From: Paenibacillus swuensis
Lineage (GTDB): Bacteria; Bacillota; Bacilli; Paenibacillales; DY6
DNA: 64,000 nt
Direction of reading: 5' to 3'
Assembly (NCBI RefSeq): GCF_001644605.1
Contig: NZ_CP011388.1
Span: forward strand, 1,202,501 to 1,266,500
Positions 1 to 8,365 of the stretch are shown here, piece by piece (position 1 is the first letter of the stretch; the number at the start of each line of letters is the position of its first letter). A program made the translations under genes and the position numbers. Below the pieces are notes generated by a model that was given only the letters and a program-made list of their open reading frames with translations, was not told where the DNA came from and did not search any database.

Positions 1-189
1 TTCGCTACAGCTACTTTTTATTTCTAACGAACTTCAGTGTTCTTATTACGCGCATTTCACTCACTTTTCCACGCTAACGAACCACAGACACGCTATTTCG
101 CAAAATACTCCCTTCCCATCATCACTTTAAACACTTTAGCGTTACTGGGGTTCTTCCCTCGTATTTAAGGGGTTTTCTCATAAATCCTC

Positions 190-489
190 ACTCATTCGCA
201 GGATATCATCGCTTTGAACAAACCAACATTGTAGGAATATGGGGCGATCAGCCTCGAAACATGAACTTGGGCATGCAGGAATAGAAGTCACGAATAGTGT
301 TTCCATATAGTGCACACTCCACTTGTCCCTTGGAGGCTTACCCTCCCATGTCTCAACGGGTCACTGCCCTTACATTCCTTCGTTATGCCTGTCCAAGGCG
401 TGGAGACCAGTCGCGTTTAGAAGATGGGTCAAAGCCCTTACGAATCCCACACTTGGTTCTCTATGCATTGTAAGATCCTGCGAATGAGT
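190..489 (-). ncRNA. Candidate structured RNA of the IS110 element (bridge-RNA position)
   Basis: A perfect 15-bp inverted repeat, ACTCATTCGCAGGAT at 190-204 and its complement at 475-489, brackets 270 bp of noncoding DNA downstream of the transposase. Shorter stems lie inside, for example around 335-355 (GGAGG...CCTCC). IS1111-type elements place their bridge RNA in the 3' noncoding end, and the location fits. Whether the outer repeat pairs as RNA, or is a recombination-site feature, cannot be told from sequence alone. No promoter was assigned and guide loops were not resolved. Confidence 0.45.
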
Positions 490-518
490 CAATATTCATA
501 GTGTTGCGTGTTCGTGAA

Positions 519-1748
519 TTAGGCTACTGCTTGGAAATGTAAATCCGAACGGTACGACTCACCGCGCTGAATCATGCCCACGATCATACGGGCAAGCTTG
601 CCAATGAGTTTAAACACCGACACCATTTTCTTCATCCCTTTGACTTTAACATTGTGTTCATGAAACCTTTTAAAGTCCGGGTGCTGTCGGATCAGGCATA
701 GCACTGCTAAAAAGAAATGTTTTCTTAAGGTTGCGTCTCCGCGTTTGGAAAGTTTAATTTGACCCTTATGCCTGCCGGATGTTGACTCCGCTAAATTAAG
801 ACCGGCTCGCCGCAGGAGTTGCTGTCCATGAGCATAAAGGCGAAGATCGCCCGCGCAGCCTATTATTGTTGCAATGGTCATGGAACCAAGCCCGTGAATG
901 CTCTGGAGCTGTTCCGTAAGGGGCAGAGACTCTAGCAACGTCTCCATGTGGAGTTCTATGGCATCAAGCGCGGCTACAGCTTCATCATACGCTTTCAACA
1001 AGCATTTTATTTCTAGGCGAGCTTCTTCAGGGACATTCGCTTTACCAATACTTCTCTGAGCAACGGACAGGAGTTCTGTCGCCTTGGCTACGCCACTTAC
1101 ACCTCCGACTCGCTTCATTCCTTGCTCGCGCCATGTATCTAATATCTGATCCGCCGAAATGTTTACCAGGTCAGAAGGCAAGGGATAAATACGGAGCGTG
1201 GCCAGTGAACGGAGGCGAGTCCAGTCGGGAAACACTTGACTGAACTCCGGGAAGTACAGGTCGATCCAACGCGTGATGCGATTTTTGTAAGTGACGGATT
1301 GCTTTACCCAGAACTCTCGCTGACTTACCATAGCCTTCATTTGTTCAAACGTGTCAGCTTGCGGGTTGTACTCCGTATAGTATCCTCTGCTGACCACATC
1401 GGCGATGACCAATGCGTCTTTAGGGTCGTTCTTGGAAGGGCTGTTGTCGCGGTTTTCCTTGTTGCGATGAGTCGTTACAGGATTGACCAGAACGACTTTC
1501 ACACCTTGCTCACGAAGCCAATGGGCGAGATTAAACCAGTAATGTCCTGTAGGTTCCAACCCGACAACAACATAGGAGAGCCCTTTCTTGGCCTGGACAT
1601 CCTTGACCCACCGAAGCAATCTCTCATACCCCTCCTGGGTATTGGTAAAAGCAAGATGACGAGGGGTAAGTGCCCGACCGCGGTAGTCCGTAATTTGAGC
1701 AGCGTGTGCATCTTTAGCAATGTCGATTCCAACGACAGCATGTTTCAT
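519..1748 (-). CDS. IS110-family transposase (DEDD recombinase)
   Basis: The 409-aa product beginning MKHAVVGIDIAK is a complete IS110/IS1111 recombinase. The N-terminal RuvC-like domain carries the first Asp in GIDIAK, a Glu in VGLEPTGHYW and the paired Asp residues in NDPKDALVIADV. The C-terminal Transposase_20 domain has the LQSIHGLGSMTIATIIG helix-hairpin segment and the AESTSGRHKG serine motif. An upstream in-frame ATG at 1799 would add 17 residues, but family members start at the GIDIAK segment, so 1748 is preferred. It should excise and integrate a circular intermediate guided by an element-encoded bridge RNA, as known for the family. It looks functional: no frameshift and all motifs present. 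Confidence 0.93.
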   Translation of the reverse strand: MKHAVVGIDIAKDAHAAQITDYRGRALTPRHLAFTNTQEGYERLLRWVKDVQAKKGLSYVVVGLEPTGHYWFNLAHWLREQGVKVVLVNPVTTHRNKENRDNSPSKNDPKDALVIADVVSRGYYTEYNPQADTFEQMKAMVSQREFWVKQSVTYKNRITRWIDLYFPEFSQVFPDWTRLRSLATLRIYPLPSDLVNISADQILDTWREQGMKRVGGVSGVAKATELLSVAQRSIGKANVPEEARLEIKCLLKAYDEAVAALDAIELHMETLLESLPLTEQLQSIHGLGSMTIATIIGCAGDLRLYAHGQQLLRRAGLNLAESTSGRHKGQIKLSKRGDATLRKHFFLAVLCLIRQHPDFKRFHEHNVKVKGMKKMVSVFKLIGKLARMIVGMIQRGESYRSDLHFQAVA

Positions 1749-1802
1749 GGTGATTCGTTCAATCCGTTGATTTGTTTGATCTTTTTTAGTAAAATTCATT
1801 AT

Positions 1803-1869
1803 GGAGCGCCTCCTGATGGGTTTTCTTAAGGGCTATGACCCCGTACACCCCCATCATACAAGGCGCTCC
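1803..1869 (-). promoter_or_regulatory. Hairpin upstream of the IS110 transposase
   Basis: GGAGCGCCT (1803-1811) pairs with AGGCGCTCC (1861-1869), and inside it GATGGG (1815-1820) pairs with CCCATC (1850-1855). It lies in the 5' leader of the transposase and may shield its translation or mark the left element end. Confidence 0.6.
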
Positions 1870-2599
1870 TGTTTTTTGTCCAAGCTCATTTCTTAGCTCA
1901 TACAGGAATGTTTAGAATCTAGAAGGCGATCATTTACCGCCAATAGCGTTGCTGGGGTTCCTTAGAGTTTTGTAGTGTTAGGATATTCGTTCCATGGTGC
2001 TCGGATGTCCGTGCTTCGCTACAGCTACTTTAAATTGTCCAACGAACTCCAGTGTTCTTATTACGCACATTTCGCTCACTTTTCCACGCTAACGAACCAC
2101 AGACACGCTATTTCGCAAAATACACCCTTCCCATCATCACTTTAAACACTTTAGCGTTGCTGGAGTTCCTTAGAATCTAGAAGGTGGTCATTTACCGCCA
2201 ATAGCGTTACTGGGGTTCTTTAGAGTTTTGTAGTGTTAGGATATTCGTTCCATGGTGCTCGGATGTCCGTGCTTCGCTACAGCTACTTTTTATTTCTAAC
2301 GAACTCCAGTGTTCTTATTACGCACATTTCGCTCACTTTTCCACGCTAACGAACCTCAGACACGCTAATTCGCAAAATACACCCTTCCCATCATCACTTT
2401 AAACACTTTAGCGTTGCTGGGATTCCTTAGAATCTATAAGGTGGTCTATTTACCGCCAATAGCGTTACTGGGGTTCTTTAGAGTTTTCCAACAAATATAA
2501 AATCATCTTGATCTAGATTTTCTTAGGATGAGTGACTGCGTTTATTGTGATTGGGGTATTATGCAATAACGGATCACTTTTCCCCGGTATATCAAGGGT

Positions 2600-3319
2600 T
2601 TATTGAGGGTTCGTCGTCCAGATGCCGGCCGATTTCAGAAACACCCGCTGCGGCAGCTTCAACGTAACCAGGATAAGCTCTGCCACATCTTCCGGCTGCA
2701 TCATCCGGTCCTCGTCGCCGATCTTCAAGCCGGCATTCACCGCGAGCTCCGTATTCACCGTACTCGGCGTGAGCGCGGTCACGCGGATGTTGGATTTGCG
2801 AACCTCCTGCATGAGCGATTCCGTAAAGCCCATCACGGCAAACTTGGAAGCACTGTAAGCCGAAGTGGTAGCCGCTCCCCGTTCTCCGGCCGTTGAAGCG
2901 ATGTTAATAATGCTCCCGCTTTCCTGTTCCAGCATCGTCGGCAATACCGCGCGTGTCATATAGTAAGTTCCCAACAAATTCGTCTGAATAATCTGTTCCC
3001 ATTGCTCCGGCTCCATATCCATCACCTTACCGAATTGGGCCATCCCCGCATTGTTGATAAGAATATCCAATCCGCCCAGCCGATCCCTTAACGCGGCTAC
3101 GGCGTTGTCCACCTCTGCGCGAACCGATACATCCGCGGTTTCATAGTGAACTTGAACCTGATACTCGGCTTTCAAAGCTTCAGCGAGGCTTTCCAGGTCA
3201 GATTGGCTTCTTGCCAGCAATCCCAGATGTACGCCTTCCTTGGCTAACGCTATAGCGGAAGCTTTACCGATGCCTTTGCCTGCACCCGTGATAATGGCGA
3301 CTTTTCCTTTGAGTTCCAT
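2600..3319 (-). CDS. SDR-family NAD(P)-dependent oxidoreductase (FabG-like)
   Basis: The 239-aa product is a classical short-chain dehydrogenase. The nucleotide-binding TGAGKGIG is at residues 11-18, the NNAG motif at 89-92, and the catalytic tetrad is Asn114, Ser142, Tyr155 and Lys159 (YSASK). The length matches 3-oxoacyl-ACP reductase-like SDRs, but the substrate cannot be inferred and the gene is not beside fatty-acid genes. The start at 3319 is chosen over 3325 because AGGAGG then lies 7 nt away, whereas it would abut the earlier ATG. It is cytoplasmic and monocistronic, divergent from the EcsC-like gene. Confidence 0.93.
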   Translation of the reverse strand: MELKGKVAIITGAGKGIGKASAIALAKEGVHLGLLARSQSDLESLAEALKAEYQVQVHYETADVSVRAEVDNAVAALRDRLGGLDILINNAGMAQFGKVMDMEPEQWEQIIQTNLLGTYYMTRAVLPTMLEQESGSIINIASTAGERGAATTSAYSASKFAVMGFTESLMQEVRKSNIRVTALTPSTVNTELAVNAGLKIGDEDRMMQPEDVAELILVTLKLPQRVFLKSAGIWTTNPQ

Positions 3320-3455
3320 GAACATTCCTCCTAGAATCGTATTCCGTTAAGCCGGCTGCATAGCCTGCACTTAGTATAAACCTCCTTCCCCGCGCAACCA
3401 AACATGCCTGAAATACGTAGGTCTGAGTAATACTATGATGTAAAGGGGGAATCCC

Positions 3456-4205
3456 ATGCTATACGAGGATCAAGTACGTGAAGAAGTTTCTCTTTGGGCC
3501 AAAAAACTATTCAAGCAGCCGGGCATGTTGGAGCAAGCGTCGAAGAAGCTCGGTATGAAAGTCAACAGCCTGATTCCGCAGAAAGCGCATGATGCCATAA
3601 CCGCCGCTGTGCGAACCATTGTGAAGACCACCCTGTTCGGCGCGGAATACACGCCCAAGCGTAAAGTGACCTTTACAACATTGGAGGAAGCCGACCGGCA
3701 AGCGAAGGATGCCATTTCCCTTTATCGCAAAATTGCCGCCGCCGAAGGCGCAGGTACAGGGGCCGGCGGGATTCTCATGAACGTCGTGGACTTCCCGGCT
3801 CTGATCGCCATCAAGATGAAATTTCTGTTCGAGCTCTCCCACATTTACGGATACAGCACAACGCCGTTCTCCGAGCGCATCTTCATCTTATCCGTGTTCC
3901 AGCTGGCCTACTCCGGCCCCACAGAGCGTCAGCGTATGTTCCAGCGGATTCGCAACTGGGAGACCGAGAAGCAGCAATGGTCTTCCGATGTAAACTATCA
4001 CAAGAACATGGATTGGGAAACATTCCAGAAAGAGTACCGGGACGCCATCGATTTCCGCAAAATGTTACAAATGATCCCCGGCATCGGCGCCGTCGCAGGC
4101 GCTTGGGCGAATTACAACATCCTTGAAGAGCTCGGCGAGACGGCTATGAACAGCTATCGGTTGCGGCGTTTGGCGGAAGCAACACAAAGACGGCCTGTTG
4201 AATGA
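3456..4205 (+). CDS. EcsC-family protein
   Basis: The 249-aa product resembles the EcsC family, named after the third gene of the Bacillus ecs transporter operon. Typical features are the central glycine-rich segment near GAGTGAGGILMNVVDFP, the following amphipathic helix, and the C-terminal IPGIGAVAGAWANYN loop. There is no signal peptide, and the biochemical function of the family is unknown. It stands alone with a GGGGG ribosome site, and no ecsA or ecsB genes are nearby, so a role in that transporter is not supported here. A strong terminator overlaps its stop codon. Confidence 0.88.
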   Translation: MLYEDQVREEVSLWAKKLFKQPGMLEQASKKLGMKVNSLIPQKAHDAITAAVRTIVKTTLFGAEYTPKRKVTFTTLEEADRQAKDAISLYRKIAAAEGAGTGAGGILMNVVDFPALIAIKMKFLFELSHIYGYSTTPFSERIFILSVFQLAYSGPTERQRMFQRIRNWETEKQQWSSDVNYHKNMDWETFQKEYRDAIDFRKMLQMIPGIGAVAGAWANYNILEELGETAMNSYRLRRLAEATQRRPVE

Positions 4206-4222
4206 GGGGCCGTCTTTGTTTA
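4185..4222 (+). terminator. Rho-independent terminator of the EcsC-like gene
   Basis: CAAAGACGGCC (4185-4195) pairs with GGCCGTCTTTG (4208-4218), followed by TTT. The stem overlaps the stop codon. Confidence 0.85.
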
Positions 4223-4255
4223 TCAATGTATGAAATAACATTCACACTATATTCC

Positions 4256-4291
4256 TTGACAAGAATATTCAATATGAGGTATATTTAGTCT
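4256..4291 (+). promoter_or_regulatory. Sigma-A-type promoter giving a probable leaderless ArsR mRNA
   Basis: TTGACA at 4256-4261 and TATATT at 4280-4285 are 18 bp apart. Transcription should begin at about 4291-4292, which is the ATG itself, and no ribosome site precedes it. The A+T-rich symmetric AATATTCAATATGAGGTATA between the boxes is a plausible operator for the ArsR protein (autorepression, inferred). Confidence 0.7.
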
Positions 4292-4627
4292 ATGAATACG
4301 ACACTCACCGCTTTAGCTGAACCCAACCGCTTGCAGATCGTCGAACTCTTGCGCGACGAACCTCTGTCCGTCGGGGAAATTGCCGAACGGCTCAACCTTC
4401 GCCAGCCGCAAGCTTCCAAGCATCTGAAGGTGCTCATGGAGGCCGGGCTCGTTGAAGTTCACCCCGTAGCCAATCGGCGGATCTACAAGCTTCGGCCCCA
4501 GCCTTTTCAAGAGCTGGATACATGGCTGGATGCCTTTCGCCGGACTTGGGAAGAGAGGTTCGACCGCCTGGACGACTACCTGCGGGAACTGCAAGAGAAA
4601 GATTCGAAGCCCGACACCCAAGATTAA
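4292..4627 (+). CDS. ArsR-family winged-helix transcriptional regulator
   Basis: The 111-aa protein has the ArsR winged helix: recognition helices near LSVGEIAERLNLRQPQASKH (residues 28-47) and the wing near VANRRIYKL. The usual metal-binding cysteine motif (CVC) is absent, so it is not a metal sensor. It precedes a double-AHSA1 gene by 90 bp, an arrangement common among metal-independent ArsR regulators that control a downstream SRPBCC gene. The C-terminal helix, rich in Arg, Glu and Asp, is probably for dimerisation. The start is set by the promoter (leaderless), as no Shine-Dalgarno sequence is visible. Confidence 0.92.
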   Translation: MNTTLTALAEPNRLQIVELLRDEPLSVGEIAERLNLRQPQASKHLKVLMEAGLVEVHPVANRRIYKLRPQPFQELDTWLDAFRRTWEERFDRLDDYLRELQEKDSKPDTQD

Positions 4628-4717
4628 CTTTGCCGCAATACCATGCGGTAACTCCGCATCCTGACAGGAGAGGAGGATCTCTGCCGATTAATTTATTTAT
4701 GAAGAGGAGGATTTATT

Positions 4718-5668
4718 TTGACCACTGAATTTGCTAATGAGAGTCATGCTGTCATGGAAGACAAGGCATTCGTCATGGAACGCCTGTTTAACGCCCCGCT
4801 CGAGCTGGTGTTTAAGGCCTTCACGGAACCGGAACATCTGGCGCGCTGGTGGGCGCCGCCGGGCTATTTCATTCCGTTATGCACTATTGATCTTGCTGCT
4901 CAAGGTATATGGCGTTACTCCATGCGTCCGGTGAACGGAACCCCCGAAGATGATCACTACGTTGAGGCCGTTTATCAGGAGGTTAAGCCGCTGGAATGTC
5001 TGGAGTACACAAACACGTTCGTGGATAAAGAAGGAAACACCGTTGCGGGGATGCCGACAATGCTCGTAACCGCAACATTCACGGAAATGGACGGCCAGAC
5101 AAAGCTCATCAACCGGGTGTCATTTGAAACCGATGCCGAGTTCCAAACAACAGTAGGTATGGGTATGATTCAAGGGACGACGCAAGCGTGGAGTAACTTG
5201 GACCAGCTTTTGCAAGAGATGCCTAGGGAAGTTGTCATTATGCGTAGGTTCCAAGCGCCTCGTGAGCTCGTGTTTAAAGCTTGGACAGATCCTGAGAATA
5301 TAGGCAAATGGTGGGGTCCGACAGGCTTTACCACCACTACGCACCATAGGGATGTAAGAACCGGCGGCAGTTGGCGCTATGTGATGCATGGTCCCGATGG
5401 CGTGGATTATGACAATTTAATCGAATATGTCGAGATTGCGAGTCCGAATCGACTCGTTTACAAGCACGGCACCGGCGCAGAGAACGATCCGCACCAGTTC
5501 CACGTCACGGTCACTTTTGCCGAAGTGGATGGTCAAACCAACCTTACGTTACGGACGTTGTTTAACACCGCTGAGCAACGGAAGATGGTCGTGGAACAAT
5601 TTGGCGCCATTGAAGGCGGCAAGCAGACATTGAACCGCTTGGCCGAATATTTGGAGCACAACGCTTGA
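4718..5668 (+). CDS. Tandem AHSA1/SRPBCC-domain protein
   Basis: The 316-aa product carries two copies of the AHSA1-like SRPBCC (START/Bet v1) fold, roughly residues 15-155 and 165-313. Each begins with the typical F.APRELVFKAWTDPE..KWW motif: FNAPLELVFKAFTEPEHLARWW, then FQAPRELVFKAWTDPENIGKWW (shown here in part). Such domains bind hydrophobic ligands. The fusion of two in one chain is less common than a single domain. Translation starts at TTG with GAGGAGG 7 nt upstream. It is probably co-transcribed with, or controlled by, the upstream ArsR gene. It ends in a strong terminator. Confidence 0.9.
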   Translation: MTTEFANESHAVMEDKAFVMERLFNAPLELVFKAFTEPEHLARWWAPPGYFIPLCTIDLAAQGIWRYSMRPVNGTPEDDHYVEAVYQEVKPLECLEYTNTFVDKEGNTVAGMPTMLVTATFTEMDGQTKLINRVSFETDAEFQTTVGMGMIQGTTQAWSNLDQLLQEMPREVVIMRRFQAPRELVFKAWTDPENIGKWWGPTGFTTTTHHRDVRTGGSWRYVMHGPDGVDYDNLIEYVEIASPNRLVYKHGTGAENDPHQFHVTVTFAEVDGQTNLTLRTLFNTAEQRKMVVEQFGAIEGGKQTLNRLAEYLEHNA

Positions 5669-5670
5669 TC

Positions 5671-5714
5671 AACAACACCACCCGAGAGGAATTCGCGGGT
5701 GGTGTTGTTTTTTG
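5671..5714 (+). terminator. Strong terminator after the AHSA1 gene
   Basis: A perfect 14-bp stem, AACAACACCACCCG (5671-5684) with its complement at 5696-5709, is followed by TTTT. Confidence 0.9.
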
Positions 5715-5735
5715 GAGTGGAGTCAGCCAGCTCCA

Positions 5736-5920
5736 GTAGTAGCGTTACCGCATCTAATGTGGGGAATGACCCTCCGCCGACATGCATTTGTAGCGATATC
5801 GCGCCTATTGCGGCTGGGTGCTAGGTTTGCAGCCTCAATCTGTTCCATTAGTAGCGATTTCGCACCTATGCTGTAATCTCCGCTCCGTAATCGAGCATTT
5901 GTAGCGATATCGCGCCTATG
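5736..5920. repeat. Short palindromic intergenic repeats (TAGCGATATCGCGCCTA type)
   Basis: Three clear copies, 5786-5811 (CATTTGTAGCGATATCGCGC...), 5845-5870 (GTAGCGATTTCGCACCTATG) and 5896-5920, plus a degenerate one at 5736-5757, are spaced 50-60 bp apart. The core GCGATATCGC is a perfect palindrome. A related unit (TGAGCGCAATCGCGCCAATG) sits after the AraC gene at 9242-9261. Confidence 0.75.
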
Positions 5921-5937
5921 TTGCTTGGATCAGGGGG

Positions 5938-6145
5938 TCATAGCAACGGCAATGGCAACGGCTGAGTCAACGGCTGAGTCAACGGGATATCCGGCATACA
6001 GGGGCTGAGGAGGAGTTTGAACTCCCCTTCAAGCTCCGCATTCTTCCTTGGAATGCGTTCTTGAAAGTCCCCCTGCCGGAAATTTCCCAGCACGACCCAT
6101 TGCTTAGGACCGAGAGCAGCAGAGTAGCTGTCTGACTTAACCCGT
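5938..6145 (-). pseudogene. Start-less open stretch, possible gene remnant
   Basis: Downstream of the GH36 gene on the same strand, about 65 codons read without a stop (segment includes KQWVVLGNFRQGDFQERIP and ends in an LTQPLTQP microsatellite). There is no in-frame ATG and a stop codon immediately precedes it. It has protein-like composition but no family I recognise. It could be the tail of a decayed gene or chance. Confidence 0.3.
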
Positions 6146-8263
6146 TACGCTACCTGGTGAAATTGAATATCGATAGAGGGCGAAGGAGATTGGCTCCGTC
6201 AACTGGAAGGTTCCCCTTCCTTCTTCGGCAATTAAATCCTCAAATTTAGCATCGCGACCCGCCTCCAACTGCCCTGTCGGCCCCTCCTGCTTCAACAAAC
6301 ATTGGAGCTTAAGACGTATGCGGCCCCCTGGCAGATCCCAAAGTTGCATCTGTGCAGCAGCCTTATCCGTACGCTCCCTGAAGAGGAGCAGATACCCCTC
6401 CTGGTCATTCAGCACAGACTGGAATCCTGTCCAACCCGTTCCGCTTGGCTCTTCACCGATGGGCATAATTCTTCCCGAATGGATTCTCTCCTGATGCAAC
6501 CGATAGGAGTTGATTGCCTGTTCCAACAGCTGTCGGCTCCCGCTGCCAAGTCCTCTCAATTCCATCCATGCCAGAGGATTAGCGAACATCGTCACTGCGA
6601 AGGAGTAGAGGATCCCGCAACTTGCCGGGGCAAGCGAATCGTCCCCGTACACTTCCTTATTGCGATCTACATTAAGAAACTCCATCTGAAACAGCTGTGC
6701 AGGGACATACCTCGCCAGCATCCACAAGTTGCGCAAGGTGAAGTGAGGATAGTACACTCCCCAGTCGGTATAGCGATTCTCTAGGAACAGTCCGCCGTAC
6801 TGAGTCTGACCGAAGTAGCCAAGTCTCACCTCATTCGTCGTATCCTGGTTAAAATACACATTCCCGCTCGTAGCCGTCAGCACGGTCTGCATCATGCTGA
6901 GCAGATTCCTCTCGCCCGTCTTCGACCTCAGTTGTATGCCATCCAGCTTGAAGTGTTCAATGCCGTAATCTCGATAAAGCGAGATCAACGTCTCCGCATC
7001 CGTTTCCCAAAGGCGATAGTCATCCCCCGCATCCGGGGAAAACCATAAGCCCAACCGTATTCCAAGCTCGCGGGCCTTCGCTGCGACAGGGTCAAGACCC
7101 CGTGGAAACCGCTCTTGGTGAACCGACCAGAAGTCCTCCTCATCCTCTGAATTGTAATAGCTTCCCCATCGTCCGCCAGGGTTCACGGAATTCATGGTTG
7201 TCCCTTGTTGCCAGCCGTCATCAATCTGCAAATGCGTGATACCAAGACTTGCTGCAATTTCCAACTCCTGCAGGATGAACAGCTCGTTCACCGCGCTGTC
7301 TCTGTTTCGGTCTCCCCAGGTATTGCTCATAATGAAGCAGTCCCGGTGGGGGATAAAGCTTCGGCGGAGCAGGTGATAATCACCTGTGACCTGCAGCCCT
7401 CCAAGCTCCGAACCATCATAGACTGCCAAGGCGGTCGAATAGCAGGAGATATACTGATCATCACCATCATTCTCCATTGTCAGGTTCGCATATTCCGCTT
7501 CACTAAGCCCTGACCCAGCCACGAACAGTTCTCTACCCCGCCATTCAAAGTCCGCTCCGGGGCTGCCCAGCTGGGCTTCAGAGGGAGGGCTCTCCTTGAT
7601 GATGAGCAAGCCGGAATTCCTTAAGCTGCTCCTGAGATACAACAGATTGCCTCGCAGCTTGCGCCGATCGTTCGGATATATTAGCCCTCGTTGTTCGCTA
7701 ACGAGATTATTATTCGTATCTGTCCGGTCGGTTATCGCTATGCAATGCCAAGCCGTATGAATATCCTTTAATGAAATATAGTCCACATAATGCGCAGGCA
7801 AGGCATGCCTCTCCGTGTTGTTAGTATCCAGCATAACTCCTCGGGTCTCGGAATTGTTCGTCTGACGGTCTAACCCTTCAGACTGCGCACGAGTACCACC
7901 CTTCTGTCTGCGCATGCGGAGCTCTTGCCGGATTATAGGGGTAGTAGGCGCAATGCGCACGAGCAACTGCCAAGCCTTCTCTCCACTGAAAAAAGATACC
8001 GTAACCGTAAGCTGACGTTCGCCTATACCCATGTCGTCCCAAGTGTCGCCTTGCACATGGACAGAACCGTCAGAAGCATAGGCATCCGAGATGCTGGTTA
8101 CTAGGAGCTCTCCATCCACCCATTCATTCCCATCGTTCTTGTTGGTTATGGACTGGGTATACCAATGACCGCCTTCAAGCCGCCATATTCGTTCCACTAG
8201 AGAATTGCCTACCGTAAGTAAACTTCCGTCCCATTCCCAATAGCAGTCTTCCAGTTTCATCAT
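6137..8263 (-). CDS. GH36-type alpha-galactosidase (intracellular)
   Basis: The 708-aa product is a glycoside hydrolase of clan GH-D, family 36 type. An N-terminal beta-sandwich precedes the (beta/alpha)8 barrel, recognised by SLGITHLQIDDGWQ, by LGIRLGLWFSP, and by HFKLDG, which holds the likely nucleophile Asp; the ENRYTDWG region occupies the acid/base strand. There is no signal peptide, so it acts in the cytoplasm on imported alpha-galactosides (inferred). The start at 8263 (MMKLEDCYW) follows GGGAG; a longer frame from 8332 would cover the promoter region and is rejected. It is divergent from an AraC regulator 102 bp away, its likely controller. The exact substrate is uncertain. Confidence 0.88.
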   Translation of the reverse strand: MMKLEDCYWEWDGSLLTVGNSLVERIWRLEGGHWYTQSITNKNDGNEWVDGELLVTSISDAYASDGSVHVQGDTWDDMGIGERQLTVTVSFFSGEKAWQLLVRIAPTTPIIRQELRMRRQKGGTRAQSEGLDRQTNNSETRGVMLDTNNTERHALPAHYVDYISLKDIHTAWHCIAITDRTDTNNNLVSEQRGLIYPNDRRKLRGNLLYLRSSLRNSGLLIIKESPPSEAQLGSPGADFEWRGRELFVAGSGLSEAEYANLTMENDGDDQYISCYSTALAVYDGSELGGLQVTGDYHLLRRSFIPHRDCFIMSNTWGDRNRDSAVNELFILQELEIAASLGITHLQIDDGWQQGTTMNSVNPGGRWGSYYNSEDEEDFWSVHQERFPRGLDPVAAKARELGIRLGLWFSPDAGDDYRLWETDAETLISLYRDYGIEHFKLDGIQLRSKTGERNLLSMMQTVLTATSGNVYFNQDTTNEVRLGYFGQTQYGGLFLENRYTDWGVYYPHFTLRNLWMLARYVPAQLFQMEFLNVDRNKEVYGDDSLAPASCGILYSFAVTMFANPLAWMELRGLGSGSRQLLEQAINSYRLHQERIHSGRIMPIGEEPSGTGWTGFQSVLNDQEGYLLLFRERTDKAAAQMQLWDLPGGRIRLKLQCLLKQEGPTGQLEAGRDAKFEDLIAEEGRGTFQLTEPISFALYRYSISPGSVTG

Positions 8264-8365
8264 CGGACACATCTCCCATGCTATAATATTGTTGCTAGAT
8301 ATAACTGTAATGGCTAGTGAGACCATATACAATCTGATAATATCGCGCTAAGGAGGTAAAATATT
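8264..8365. promoter_or_regulatory. Divergent promoter/operator region of GH36 and AraC genes
   Basis: On the minus strand TTACAG and TATTAT are 16 bp apart, a weak candidate promoter for GH36. Direct repeats TTGCTAG (8292-8298) and TGGCTAG (8311-8317) are 19 bp apart, about two helical turns, as often seen for AraC-type dimers. Assignment is tentative. Confidence 0.4.

Larger units (their letters stand above)
156..1910 (-). mobile_element. IS110-family insertion sequence
   Basis: The element is delimited by comparison with the intact repeat unit at 2152-2180: the left flank ends in GGGGTTCTT at 155 and the right flank resumes with TTAGAATCTAG at about 1911, so about 1755 bp is inserted. A 2-3 nt ambiguity (TT or CTT) remains at the junction. 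There are no clear terminal inverted repeats, as expected for IS110. The transposase is on the minus strand, with about 110 bp of 5' noncoding DNA (hairpin 1803-1811/1861-1869) and about 363 bp of 3' noncoding DNA holding a 15-bp inverted repeat. A long 3' noncoding end is the IS1111-like layout. Confidence 0.85.
1..2488. repeat. 258-bp tandem repeat array, about three copies, first copy split by IS110
   Basis: Units start with TTCGCTACAGCTACTTT at 1, 2015 and 2273, giving a period of 258 bp. Copy 1 is 1-155 plus 1911-2014 (259 bp once the insertion sequence is removed), copy 2 is 2015-2272 and copy 3 is 2273 to about 2488, where similarity stops in GAGTTTTC. The array probably continues left of the window. 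Each unit is built from shorter modules: CTAACGAAC(T/C) modules in one orientation and their inverse, TAGCGTTGCTGGAGTTCCTTAG, in the other. No convincing gene lies inside; copies differ by scattered substitutions and no reading frame is conserved. Confidence 0.9.

Noticed and set aside
1236-1829. 197-codon open frame opposite the IS110 transposase
   Set aside because: Fully antisense to a well-recognised transposase, with no ribosome site or family match.
1-2488. Regular repeats considered as a CRISPR array
   Set aside because: Units are 258 bp and contiguous, with no short direct repeats separated by unique spacers and no cas genes.
8264-8332. Longer GH36 start at 8332
   Set aside because: It would add residues untypical of the family and cover the divergent promoter; GGGAG supports 8263.
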